64,000 nt of DNA from Morella rubra (lineage: Eukaryota > Streptophyta > Magnoliopsida > Fagales > Myricaceae), in assembly GCA_003952965.2 (NCBI GenBank), contig CM025850.1, positions 36,122,047-36,186,046 of the forward strand, in the 5' to 3' direction. The notes under the pieces were generated by a model. The model ran no database searches. It saw nothing but the letters and a program-made list of their open reading frames with translations, and was not told where the DNA came from. The translations under genes and the position numbers were made by a program. Position 1 is the stretch's first letter, and each line of letters begins with the position of its first letter. Below, in pieces: positions 46,454 to 57,470 of this stretch.

Positions 46454-47010
46454 TAAAAATAAAAATTAATAATTTGGACCTCAAGAAAAAAAAAAAATTG
46501 TCTTTCAAAAATGTGGGAACAAAAGTCGGACTTTTGCGACGATTGGGCCGAATCTGTATATAGCACAATGAGTTGCTCAAGATCTTGTCGATGTGATCCT
46601 CTGTCTGAAAACTGCTGGGATAAAATTTTTGTTCTTTCTGACTTCTTACTGTTCCCCTTCATTTGTATTTTTTTTTTCAGCGGTCATTTTCTCTTAAATT
46701 CACTTTAGGTACATGACCTTTTGGTCAGCCGGGCCCAAAGAGGCACACGCGTTGAAATCCACTAACGTGTAACTTGGAACGTGCTTGACACAAGTCGATG
46801 GGCCTAGCTCAGCCCAGCCTTTGAATAAAGACACAATGATTAGGACAAAGCGTGCTCCTACGACAGAGTCAGTGGCCTTCCTTACGTAAACCCTTTTTCC
46901 CATTGGCTTAAATGCATTTCATGTACAGCTGGACAGTCCCGTCCGGCCGTTTGGAAAAAGCCTGGAAAGGGAATTCGGAATCGAAAAGAGAGAGAGAAAG
47001 AGATGAAAGA

Positions 47011-48312
47011 ACCTCATTTATCCAGTGTCTACCGAAAGCGTAGTGCTATTATGACAATACGACTAAAGTCATTCCCCTCTCTCTCTCTCTCTCTCTCTCT
47101 CGCTCTCTGGTGCTCCGAGAAACTTTGCCCAAGCATAAGATGCCCACACGGAAAAAATGTGAGGAAAAAATTATTGACCCAGTGAAAACAAAAGAAATTA
47201 ATGTATTAACTACTGATTTTTGTGTGGGGCGGCAGATTTCTATTCAGACTCAATTTTTCATTTTGCTTCGCAAATATTTTCTGACGTATTTATAATAGAA
47301 TTCGTATAATAATTTAGCGAACTATGATGACGTAACATACAATATGCGAATCCAATAGAATTTATATAACAATATATATAGTAATGGAAAATATCTGTAA
47401 TCCTAGTACCTACTCTTACATAAAAATCATGGTTGTTTAGGAAATAGGTATTATATCATATTAGAATAAATCCCTGTACGTTCTTCAAAATTTTGTAGCA
47501 GTCTAGTATTTAATATAGGGTACTATTCGTTTTCAATTTTTTTTTTCCTTCTCTTTGATTTATTTTCTATATATTTAGAATGAAGCTTCTGATCAAAATA
47601 TTAATGGCTATTAGGCACATAAAGTCAACTGACCTACAGACTTTTGGAGCATATACCATGCACAAAAGATGTTGATCAGAATCATATGAAATGTCTTTGA
47701 TGAAAGTTTTGATTCCAAATTGTATAGATGAAATTATAAGTTAAGAGTCACTTCAAAAGATAATATTATTTACTTTCAATTTATATGGGTCCGCTAAACA
47801 AATAATAATAAATAAATAAAACTGTGGAGCTGGGATATTGGATTCACTAACAAGAATAGCAATATTTAGATCCAATTCACATCACTCTAAAGCTAAAGCA
47901 TATTATGTGAACCCCATATGGTGTGGGATCAAATGGCAGACAAATTAATGTCTAGCTAGTCACGTATATGGATTCTCTTCTTTCTCCCATTTAAGTACTT
48001 CAAGCCTACAACAAGTTGGCTTTCAAACTCGTAGTTTATATTTGCTCTTTTCAGAACTTTCTTACTTAGGGCAAAGCTAAGAATTTAATCGGGAATATGA
48101 AGATAAGTAAATGGAACTTTTTTTTTTTGTCGATTTATTATGTTGTGAAACTTTATTGTTAGTGACTTAGTGGTACCAAGGACTCAAGGACCAGGAAAAG
48201 AAAAAGGAACATGAACCAAGCATAAACAAAAGCATGAGAATTACCAAATGCCCGTGACGATCGAGGTCTATAAATTCCACTTGGAGAGTGAGCGACAGAG
48301 AGCAAAGAGAGA
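47011..48312. other. Upstream region of the esterase gene, with (TC)n
   Basis: A (TC)14-like run lies at 47078-47105. The segment 47197-47350 resembles 13963-14165. The rest is AT-rich. The promoter of the esterase at 48313 should lie at the right edge; no single TATA box stands out. Confidence 0.45.
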
Positions 48313-50009
48313 ATGGTTGGACCCGCGAGACCTCAGTTCGTGTTGTTTGGTTCTTCCATAGTTCAGTTTAGTTTTGCACACGAAGGATGGGGTGCTATTC
48401 TTGCTGACTTCTACGCTCCGTAGTGTCTTGTATTGTTTTAGATTGCATTCGGGTGCTGTAACATCTGCCTAAAACTCTTTGTTATCAAGTCTACGTGGGC
48501 ATTCCGGATTTCATCTTAGAGGGGTGGCATTTTTACTGGCATGCAGCTTTCCTTTCAACTGCGCTTAATTATTTTTTTAGTTTAATCATCTTGGCGATTA
48601 GTGGAGCCAAATTCGTATTCTCTTTGTGGGTAAGAGCAAATGGTATTAGAGTATTATATATATATATGCATGCCCTTTTTCGGGCTAAACCCCTTTTCAC
48701 TTCCTTCTTCGTCTTTTGCTTTTTCACAGCCTACCACGGCAAGATCTTTGTTTCTCCTACATTTTCATGTCTAATATTGATTAGGGAGTAAACTAATTCA
48801 GATTTGTCACTCTTAAAGGCAAACATATTGTTGCGAGGATACTCTGGTTGGAATTCAAGACGTGCTCTACAGGTTATAGATCAAGTTTTTCCGAAGGTAC
48901 TTGTTTAACTGGCCATAGCTCATATGCTGTAAAACCTGACTCGTCAAAGGGCTGAAGTTTGTCCTTCGACTGAATTGGGATTCTAAGAGCAAATCGAATG
49001 AAGTTTAGTTTTTTTGGGATTCTAATAGCTATATATTGCTGTGTTTTGTTATTATATTAGGGTGCCGAGGTACAACCTTCATTGGTTATTGTCTATTTTG
49101 GTGGAAATGATTCGATTCGACCCCATCCATCTGGCCTAGGCCCTCATGTCCCACTCCCAGAGTACATTGAGAATATGAGGAAGATTGCTCTGCATCTAAA
49201 GGTAGATATCCTTCAGGCTTCAGGGCTGGTGAAATATTTTTTGCCACTTTGAGTAGTAGGAATACTTTATCTATTTTCCTATGCCTTCGAACAAACATGA
49301 TTTCCCTTCCCTGATTCTGTATGCGAAATCGTTCCGGTTGGCAGAGTCTGTCGGAGAACATGCGCATTCTCTTTCTTAGTACTCCTCCTGTCAATGAGGA
49401 ACAGATTCGTGAAAAATTAAGGTGCTTATAGATACTGAAGACTTTTTCGTTGTCTCTTTCCTTCCATGTAGAAGTTGCTTGGTTCTAATAGCTCATATTT
49501 TTCTTGAAACCAGGGATAAATTGGGAGATATGGGTCGGACAAATGAATCCTGCCGCATATATTCAGAAGCCTGTTTAGAGCTATGCAAGGAGATTGACGT
49601 GAAGGCCATTGATGTATGGAATGCCATTCAGAAAAAGGATGATTGGTTGACTGCTTGCTTTACGTGAGTTTGCTTTCGCGTGGGGTACTCTGTTCCCCAA
49701 CATAATTTTCGAAATTTTGTAAACTCTTTTTCTTCAAACTAATACGCCATGTATTTTAAACTTTGCTGCATACTCACTCCATGATCCTTCTCCAGCGATG
49801 GAGTGCATTTATCATCTGAGGGGAGCAAGATAGTAGTAAAGGAAATCATGAAAGCCCTGAGGGATGCAGACTGGGAGCCAAGTCTACACTGGAAGTCATT
49901 GCCTGCTGAATTTGGAGAGGATTCACCCTACGATCCAGTGAGTCCTGACGGCAAAACGACTTTGAACTGCTCTGAGAGCAGCGTGCACAGAAATATGCCA
50001 TTGGAATAG
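48313..50009 (+). CDS. CPRD49-like GDSL/SGNH esterase, copy 3, six exons, exon-1 splice defect
   Basis: Exons: 48313-48419, 48819-48896, 49061-49201, 49345-49421, 49514-49663 and 49796-50009 (TAG). Protein blocks in order: VGPARPQFVLFGSSIVQFSF with the nucleophile Ser (GSS in place of GDS), RGYSGWNSRRAL with the oxyanion Gly, YFGGNDS with the oxyanion Asn, RILFLSTPPVNEEQI, TNESCRIYSEACLELC and DGVHLSSEGSK with the catalytic Asp and His. The family hydrolyses small esters (isoamyl-acetate-hydrolysing esterase group); no signal peptide is seen. Defect: exon 1 should end in phase 0 with a Tyr-Ala-Arg-Lys-like end before GT. Instead it reads TACGCTCC|GTAGTG, as if four bases were lost. Using that GT gives a frameshift, and reading through gives a TAG. 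All later exons are intact and in phase. It may be a very young pseudogene or an assembly error. Confidence 0.75.
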
Positions 50010-51339
50010 AGAAGCAAGGAGCGAATGAACCATTTTCAGAGCGTATAGATAGTAAGTTATAGTATTGTGCAGAAACCCCTGCTAATTACCGTGACTGGCT
50101 GGACATTATCGATGGTGGAGACATTTCACCACAAACTATCTTTTTTGTTTGTTTGTCATAAGTTGATGTTGGCTTGCACCTTTTGAGTGTCTCCTTTCTC
50201 TATATTTGTTAATGCAATCGTATCTTTGACTATTCGGCAAAAGCATTTACCATCAGAGTTGACTTCGTAGTAGAACTCACGTACGGAAAGTCACAGAGCT
50301 CAGAAATTCCATGGTCCGAACTAGGAATACCCAACGACTTCTTTACCACACGTTTTACGCAGTTCAAATAACCCCATAACTTGACTCTCCACAAACCTGC
50401 CTTGGAACCCTCTAAAGGGTCCCCCAGTGATAAGGATAATACTATGGTCTATGGTCGAGGGTGATAAGGATCCCCCTACTATTCCTCCACATAAAAAAAA
50501 ATCCTCTGATCTCCCCTACCCTTAAAAATGCGAGTCTAGAAAGAGGTTTTAGTTGCACATTACCTGAAACTGAACTTCCACTTTCAAACTCGCAACAGAT
50601 CATTAATTGAAGAGAACCCAAACTCTTTAAGCCTCAACATGGAATGCTGAGCTCTATCCTTTAGGGAAAAGGAGACAGGTCCTGGAATTCCCCAAAATGA
50701 AAGATACAAATAAAACCGGGCCTGGGAAGCTGGAAACCACAAGGACATCTTCCTTTCTTTTCTACTTTTTTTAATTGTCAAAGAAGCGTTTCTTCTAACA
50801 AGTTTTCAACTCCTCTCTAAATAAAATGTAAAATATACTCGGCGCAATCAGATAATGACCAAAGAAAGGAAAAGGAACAAACGTAAAATGGATGCTCATA
50901 CAACTTGTGCTCAATGACGCTATATTACAAGGGTGTAGTTCCCAAAACTCTGCTCCTGCATGTGAGAGGATATCTCACTTGCATGCCTAAACCAATTTAT
51001 AAGACAAGTCAAACACTGGAATGATACATACAAAAGGCGAAAACACGAACGCAAAGCGCCATTCACCAAAGCACTCGCAGAAATGAATCAACTCAGGACA
51101 TCTGCCAACTTCTCTGAGAACAATCCGTTGCAAAAATGCTGAGAAATGCCAGCATCAACTTAACAGTTGGAAATCCATCCCTGAAGGCCATAAGACAGAT
51201 TTGAAACATGACCTTTACAAAAAACAGAACTAGGCAAAGCATACATCAGCGTTGCCACACCCAAACGAGAAAAGAAATGAAATTCTCAGGACCTGCTTCT
51301 CACAATATTCAAACTTATACTAGAAAGTTGAACCTGCCA
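50010..51339. other. 3' flank of the esterase and shared spacer
   Basis: From 50665 it matches 17430 onwards of X1. No ORF of note. Many small gaps relative to X1 occur from 51000. Confidence 0.5.
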
Positions 51340-51651
51340 AAGAAAATCATCAGACCCTTTAAATAAGATTATTAACTTGAACATTTCCTGACTGTCTCCT
51401 ACATTAGGAGCTGTAATTATATATCCAAGATGTCAAAGATGCTAACCTGATGGAGCAGCCAGTTCATAAGACACCTGTGAACTACATGAGAGTGTCATTT
51501 GGTGACAAACGAATAGATCTACTACTGCAGAAAGTCAGACCAAGCATCAAGCAATCACTGCAAGCAGAAGGTTCAGCCTGCTTACAAAGGCAGCATAATA
51601 CATTCAAAGGTCAATCCTGCAGAGCCACAAATGCAATTTGAAACCATTGTA
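51340..51651 (-). pseudogene. Shredded LMBR1-type exon segment
   Basis: A deletion-ridden version of 52140-52510 joined to a version of the YNVFQIAFVALAG exon (about 51590-51651). At least eight small deletions of 3-40 bp remove parts of exons WGATLMNSF and MMLGLRLVF but leave flanking phrases intact. Not functional. Confidence 0.65.
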
Positions 51652-52266
51652 CCTGCAAAACAAAAATCAATATTCACATAAAACAGAAAATGCATGCCAA
51701 ATCAGAATTAATCAGTGCATAAAGACCACAGCTTGTACAAGTATTTAATTCCACGAAGAGACTGTAGCGTGTGGCCAAATATTTCCTGTGCTGCAGTTGC
51801 TTGAGCATTACTGTACGCCAAATAATGCTTGAGCATAGGCAAATGCAGTACTGAATCACACTGCAATAGGAGAAACCAAAATAAAATTGATTTTCCATTG
51901 ACATGATGGTAACAACACTGCCTTCAGCCATTTTACGCTGTTGAAGTATTTGCTTAAAGGTTTTCCGAACGTAATATTCATTGAAATTGATATGTAATCA
52001 TAAGAGCTAAAGGAGCTTTCAGAAAATGCAGATTCAAAGCAGTTATACCAAGAATAGACTTAAAAGCAAGACACTACATAATGGCACGCTACACACCGGA
52101 AAGAACTTTTAACAATAAAAGGGATCGCTCGGGCAAAGAAAATCATCAGACCAGCTTTAAATAAGGATTATTAACTTGAACATTTCCTGACTGTCTCCTA
52201 CGTTAGGAGTACTTACTAGGAGTTGTACATTATATATCCAAGATGAAAGGGGTCAAAGATGCTAAC

Positions 52267-52549
52267 CTGATGGAGCAAAGGAGAATAAGAGCAACGTTGA
52301 ATAGGAAAGAGTTCATAAGAGTGGCTCCCCACCTGTGAACAGATTATTGGAATACATGAGCAAACACTTAAGTGTCAGCATTTGGTGACAAACGAATAGA
52401 ATCAAAACCATCTACTACTGTCACAAATCCATTACTTCATCGGGTGAATTGTTATGAAAACTAATCTCAGACCAAGCATCATTGCCCCAGCAATCACTGC
52501 AAGCAGAAGGTAAAAGCAAAAGAAAGCAAAAGCGGCAGTACCCAGAAGA
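52267..52549 (-). pseudogene. LMBR1/LIMR-type membrane protein exons, copy 2
   Basis: Exon 52267-52332 (WGATLMNSFLFNVALILLC) and the preceding one at about 52440-52549 (LLGTAAFAFF, AGAMMLGLRLVF). The same missing base as in copy 1 is present in the TTCTTTTGC region, so the lesion predates the block duplication. The last exon is displaced to 51.6 kb. Confidence 0.7.
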
Positions 52550-52737
52550 CCTGAGGAAGTAGCAGAGTACGATTACTAAAATATTGAAAATAATGCAAAA
52601 CGTTATCTGCAAAGAAAAGAAAATCCAACGTGAACACTTAGGCTATACAAGTGAAGTATTTAAACACAAGTACAAAAAATTCAAATAAAAAATAATCCCA
52701 TGAAATCTGGTTGGTTCTGGTTTGACAGCCAGAAGAT

Positions 52738-52893
52738 CTTCGTTTGTTACGTAAGTTGGGCAGCTTGCTTGATAACAGAGAATCCCTCATCAGTTGGAGT
52801 TTGTTGGGTCATCATGAAAGATCTTCGTACGTTGGGCAGCTTGCTTAATAACAGAGAATCCCTCATTAGTTGGAGTTTGTTGGGTCATCATGC
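52738..52893. repeat. Tandem direct repeat, about 78 bp, two units
   Basis: 'ttgggcagcttgctt' and 'ttggagtttgttgggtcatc' recur in two units separated by a short 'aaagatcttcgtacg' variant. Non-coding as far as I can see. Confidence 0.85.
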
Positions 52894-53099
52894 TGATTTT
52901 CCTCACTTGAAGGCTCGAGTGGATTATCATTTTGGTTCGAATTTGTTACCGTTAGATCTCCAAGATCACTCAACTTCTCTCCACTGATTGAGGCTAGATT
53001 GTGAGAGCCTTCACCCTTTTTTCTCCAAGAATTTCGAGCATCCTTATCTCTCCATAGACTCTCACACATGCCGAGCTGTGATATGTTGCTAATACACTT

Positions 53100-53435
53100 G
53101 ACTCACCGTCACTCTCTTTCTGGACAAAATCAGTCCAGTTCTTCCGTCCTTCTTTGAAAGCTGCCTCTCAGCTTCAGAGGTTGCATAAACATAAACGTAA
53201 CACTTACTCACCGTCACTTGCTTTCTGAACAAAATGAGTCGAGTTTTGTAAGATCCTTCGTAATTCTTTCCTTCCTTCTTTGAAAGCTGCCTCTCTGCTT
53301 CAGAAGTTGCATGACCAAATGAACAAATGAACATAAACGAAGCTTCAGAGTTGTATGAACAAATGGACATAAACTTAACAGGTCACGACGTTTATCACTT
53401 GACTCATTCCTGATAAAATCAGCCGAGTTCTGCAA
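53100..53435 (-). other. Three repeated exon-like units with an ERQLSKK motif
   Basis: On the minus strand, ATSEAERQLSKKDGRT plus GLILSRKRVTVS, then ATSEAERQLSKKEGKN plus RLILFRKQVTVS, then a shorter third unit. Each unit ends with a GTGAGT or GTAAGT-like donor after the VT codons. I cannot name the gene. Related, more diverged units are at 22345-22530 and 24045-24235. A short CACTA element inserts directly after the third unit. Confidence 0.5.
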
Positions 53436-53894
53436 GCTCCAGAAAACAACAGTCTTTAGCGACAGTTGGAAAACGCTGCTAAAGGCCAAAAAAAAGCTGC
53501 TAAGATTTTAGCAGCGTTTGTGACCGCCTATGTCTGTCAGAAGAGGTTTTAGCAGTGTTTTTTGTGATAGCTAGTGAAAAGGGCGAGATATAGCAACGGT
53601 CACAAGTGCTGCTAAAGACTCGAAGCACGTTTTTGTATATATTTTTTTGCAGCGTTCCCCTAAAACGCCGCTAAAGGTAATTAGGGACCACTGCTAAAAC
53701 GCCCCTAAAGGTAATTAGGGACCACCCCTAAACGCTGCTATAGCTTGATTTTTTCCTGCGTTTAAATATCTATAGCAGCATTTTGTGACCACTGCTAAAA
53801 ACAAGTGCCAACGTTTTTAAAAGGCAACTAAATCACTTTTAAAAATGCTACAATAGATACATTTGTGTAAAAAACTGCATTTTTTCCTGTAGTA
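53436..53894. mobile_element. Short CACTA-type element, decayed ends
   Basis: Dense subterminal motifs of the type gctgctaaag and aacgctgctaaa in both orientations, and a right end tttttcctgtagta. The left end is degenerate (gctccagaaaac). CAA flanks (53433-53435 and 53895-53897) agree with the 3-bp duplication of CACTA elements. There is no transposase, so it is a non-autonomous derivative. Confidence 0.65.
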
Positions 53895-54029
53895 CAAACA
53901 AAGATAATAAAACAAAATATACATCTATCCTTGATTAATAACCACGTCTTACAATTTTTTCAACAAACACAAGAGTCTTTACAACTAGTTTAAAAAGTTA
54001 TAAGTTTCTAACATAACAATAACTTCAAT

Positions 54030-54130
54030 CGTTGACAGTACCATCTGCACTTGCACCATCAGCACCAACACCATTTGCACCATCACCATCACCATCACTA
54101 TCATTATCATCATCGTCGCCTGCAATTACA
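54030..54130. repeat. (CAC/CAT)n-rich imperfect trinucleotide tract
   Basis: 'caccatcaccatcaccatc' and flanking variants, lying between the two CACTA elements. Confidence 0.7.
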
Positions 54131-54964
54131 ATGATAATACAAAATCAAAATCCTATATTGGCACATCTAAACTTCCGAAAAGTCCATATAAAAATTCAGT
54201 TCTATATAGTTATGCAAATTCCATTTTTGTGTTAGCACATGCACTACAAAAAAAAAAGATCTATAGCGGCGGTCTTTTTAGCGGCAGCCGTTAAAAACGC
54301 CGTTAAAGGGTGTTTTTAGCGGTGTTTTACAAACAACGCTGCTAAAGGGGTTTGTAGCAGCGGTCAGCGACCGCCGCTACAGCCCCTTTAGCGGCGGTCA
54401 GTGACCGCCGCTATAGACCCCCAGCAGCGGCCTTTTTGCAAAACGCTGCTAAATGCCTAATTTTTAGCAGCGTTTTTGAAAAAACACTGCTATAGGTATA
54501 AGTGCAAATTTTATTTATTTATTAATTATAAGTTATTTAATGTTAATAATTATTTTATTCCTTTTAATATATAATTTTGTCATGTATTTGAAAATTTTTA
54601 TTTTAAGGGACCTACTTAATAAAATATGAAATTGAAAGAGTGTTGTGAAAATTGAAGTTGTTATATGGTCTTAGAGGCTATGATTTAGTCATTAGGTAGG
54701 TACATATATATAAAGTACTTAGGTTAATTAGCACATATCAATTATATAATAAAACACATACTTTTAAATTATAAGTATTATATATTATTACTCCCAACCT
54801 ATTTTAATTAAAATTATTATACTAATAAAAAAGAGTATAAAGAATGTACATTGCTATGTATTTAATACTAAGTATAAAGATTTTTAAATACTATTACAAT
54901 TTACAACTGATTTTAATTTACTAAAAACACATAACTACAAAATATAACTTATTATTAAAAATTT

Positions 54965-54982
54965 TAAAAAAAAAATTAAGAA

Positions 54983-55014
<32 letters not shown>

Positions 55015-55345
55015 GAAGAAGAAGCTTTGAAGCACCTGTTCCCGTTGAACTCTCCCCCCCTCTCTTCTTTTCCTTTCCTTTCCCAAACAGCGCCAAATTT
55101 CCCCTTTCCCGTCTGTCTCTCTCTCTCTAAGTCTCCCTTTGAAAAATCTCTCACTCTATCTCTCCCTCCGGCTCTCAGCCTCTCTCTCACTCCTTCTCAG
55201 CTCCTCCTCCGGCGACCGGCAGCCCACCGTCGACCGAAACCTAGGGGCTTCCACTGGCAACCGGCCTCTCTCTCTCAGTAGCCACTAACCTCTCTTTCTC
55301 TCTCTTGGGCTCTCTCTCCCAGCTACCCAGCGTCGATTGCTCATT
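54965..55345. other. (GAA)n and CT-rich leader-like stretch inside the CACTA element
   Basis: It opens with (AAG)n at 54990-55024, then long C/T-rich runs ('ctctctctctctaagtctcc') with a GC-richer patch (ctcctccggcgaccggc). This looks like the 5'-UTR or proximal promoter of a plant gene. It lies just upstream of the dehydrogenase exons, in the same orientation, and may have been captured with them. Confidence 0.45.
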
Positions 55346-55361
55346 GTCGTTTATATGCATG

Positions 55362-56543
55362 TGCTGGAAGTAGCAATGGTGCTGGAATTCAGTAGCAATG
55401 GTGCTGTCCACGAAACCTTCCGGCTTGGCATCAACTTCTTTGACACCTCTCCGTATGTAATGTTGTTCTTGAAAAGGGAAATTTTGTTCGTTTTCTTGAT
55501 AGTGTAAGGAAAAGTTTGGTATGCTGAGTAAATGTAGAAAAAAGAAAGCAAATTGGCTGATAAAAATGTCAAATTTCGGGCGAAAATAAAAACTTGAATC
55601 TAGATGAGTCTAACTTAGCTGAAAGTTGTAGTTCTGATTGCATAGTTGGGTAGGTGAGTTCGTAGGAAAAAGAAAGTGATCGATTTACTAGATGCCTCTC
55701 AAAATTTACGGGGAAATGTGATGCTAGAAAAGAATATATCTTCATTGTGAGGAACTCTAGCGGGCAAAGATTTGTTTTGCTGAGGAACTCTAGCGGGCAA
55801 AGCATATTAGTTATGTGCTTTACTTCTGATGACTGATTGATTGTAGAGTTTGATGCTGTATTTTCTTTCTCTTTTTTCTTCTATTTTGGCATTCTTAAGT
55901 TATTATGGAGGGACTTTGTCCGAGAAGGTACTTGGTAAGGCATTGAAAGCTCTGGGAGCACCAAGACAAGATTATATTGTATCAACAAAGTGTGGGCGTT
56001 ACATTGAGGGTTTTGACTTCAGTGCTGAGAGAGTGACTAGGAGCATTGATGAGAGCTTGGCAAGGTTGCAGCTAGATTATGTTGATATACTCCAATGCCA
56101 TGACATTGAATTTGGATCTCTGGATCAGGTGTTTAATTTATTAACCTTTTTTGAATATGGGTCATTCTTGTTATGCATATTTCTAAGAATTTTGATGGTG
56201 GTTATAAAAATCATTCTGATAATTACAGTTGGATTAACAGGTTGTGAATGAGACTATTCCTGCCCTTCAGAAATTGAAGGAAGCAGGGAAGATCCGTTTC
56301 ATTGGAGTTATTGGACTTCCCTTGGAAGTTTTTACGTATGTACTTGATCGGGTGCCACCTGGCACTGTGGACATTATTCTGTCATATTGCCACTACAGTA
56401 TTAAGGATTCAACTTTGGAGGATTTACTACCTTACTTAAAGAGCAAAGGTGTTGGTATAATTACTGCTTCTCCACTTGCAATGGGTCTTTTAACTAAGAG
56501 TGGTCCCCCCAGACTGGCACCCAGCTTCACCTGAACTGAAGGT
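55362..56543 (+). pseudogene. L-galactose dehydrogenase fragment captured by CACTA element
   Basis: Three exons: about 55362-55452 (FRLGINFFDTSP), 55900-56128 (YYGGTLSEKVLGKAL ... GSLDQ) and 56241-56543 (VVNETIPALQKLKEAGKIRF ... SPLAMGLLTKSGPP). The junction after DTSP splices in frame to YYGG. The protein is an aldo-keto reductase, closest to plant L-galactose dehydrogenase of the ascorbate pathway. The catalytic tetrad region is kept (Asp and Tyr of DTSPYYGG, Lys of TKCGRY, His of CHDIE). The N-terminal strand with the first Gly-rich block is missing, as is the C-terminal third of the barrel with the NADP-binding SALVG-type region. An extra C in a C-run at about 56503-56508 shifts the frame in exon 3. 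It cannot make a working enzyme. Confidence 0.88.
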
Positions 56544-57000
56544 GTTCTACTCTTTGGATAATGAAAAGTGTACTTTTTTATGCTTCCTTTGGATAAGTCA
56601 AGTTTTGATTGCATTTAACCAATAGCACATCTATGTCTGTGTCTATGAGTGCATTTGTATCAATCTATCATGCCAAAAAGAATAAAGGAAAAAATTGTTT
56701 AAGTTGACAAACATCATGAAAGGAGAGTAGAAAAATGTCAGCCCATGTATGCTTTATCTTCTTTTAACATCACTAATACATATAGAAAAATGGCTTTATT
56801 TTCTATCAATTGGGTCTAAATTTTTTTTTTTAGGCAGTAGTTAAATCCACATTGACTCAATGCTGTCTCAAATGCTTGAAATGCCTAGCATGCTGGATTA
56901 TTCTTCAAGACATGTTTATGGAACTTCTATTCAGTTTTTTACCCCTTAATTTTTTTTTGATCACCCCTTAATTGATTAAAGTGATGTTTGTTGATACTAT

Positions 57001-57470
57001 AGGAGGGCTAGGATGGCCAAGGAAGTTGCAAAATTTAGTAGTTATGTGAGGCAGTTGGTGATGCAGAAAGCAGAACTTATACATCAGCTGAAGTCTCAGG
57101 TAAAAGCATTTGGCTCAGTGTGATCCATCACTTTTCTTGTTCTTTAATCCGGCTTCAAGTAATATATCCTTGAACTTTGAGCGACAGAGCGAAAAAAGAA
57201 AATTACTGATGGAATGCGTTTTCAGACGTATACACAAATAGCAATATGTACATACATATATCCATCCACATACGTGTGCATCTTGCTATCAATCCCATTG
57301 TTGGCCCTATTATTCTGATAGACTATTTTCTATCATTTATTGTTAAGCATTTTCCATTGTCATATTATGTATTGCTTCCTAGTGAGGTTAACTAATCTCT
57401 TCCTCATTTTGGAACATTTAGGGCTGCTTGGGAATTCAAGAGGACGTTGATGTGTCAAAAGAGGAAGATT
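57001..57470 (+). pseudogene. Second captured fragment, unrecognised gene
   Basis: Between an ATAG acceptor (57002) and a GTAAAA donor (57100) is an exon-like reading RARMAKEVAKFSSYVRQL, then VMQKAELIHQLKSQ. After a plausible intron, at 57421, it continues with GLLGIQEDVDVSKEEDF. It does not belong to the dehydrogenase family. I cannot identify the donor gene. It lies inside the CACTA element in the same orientation as the dehydrogenase exons. Confidence 0.5.

Larger units (their letters stand above)
44400..47010. repeat. Tandem copy (block C) of 42112-44399
   Basis: From aattaagcctaatatttaat the order of landmarks repeats that of block B, ending with aaagagatgaaag at 47007 as block B ends at 44398. 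The unit length is about 2.3 kb without the added MITE. It includes no part of the DUF247 gene. Confidence 0.9.
49016..52578. repeat. Segmental duplication block X2 (partner 16058-18838)
   Basis: It holds the esterase exons 3-6 on the plus strand and LMBR1-type exons on the minus strand. The part 51340-51575 is a second, shortened copy of 52140-52510. Confidence 0.85.

Noticed and set aside
52700..52987. 95-residue ORF over the 78-bp tandem repeat
   Set aside because: The repeat period is not kept in frame and no family is recognised.
53089..53489. Two overlapping minus-strand ORFs taken as one protein
   Set aside because: They read through donor-like sites between repeated units; described instead as exon-like units.
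54032..54235. Pro/Ser-rich ORF
   Set aside because: A translation of the (CAC/CAT)n tract between two transposons.
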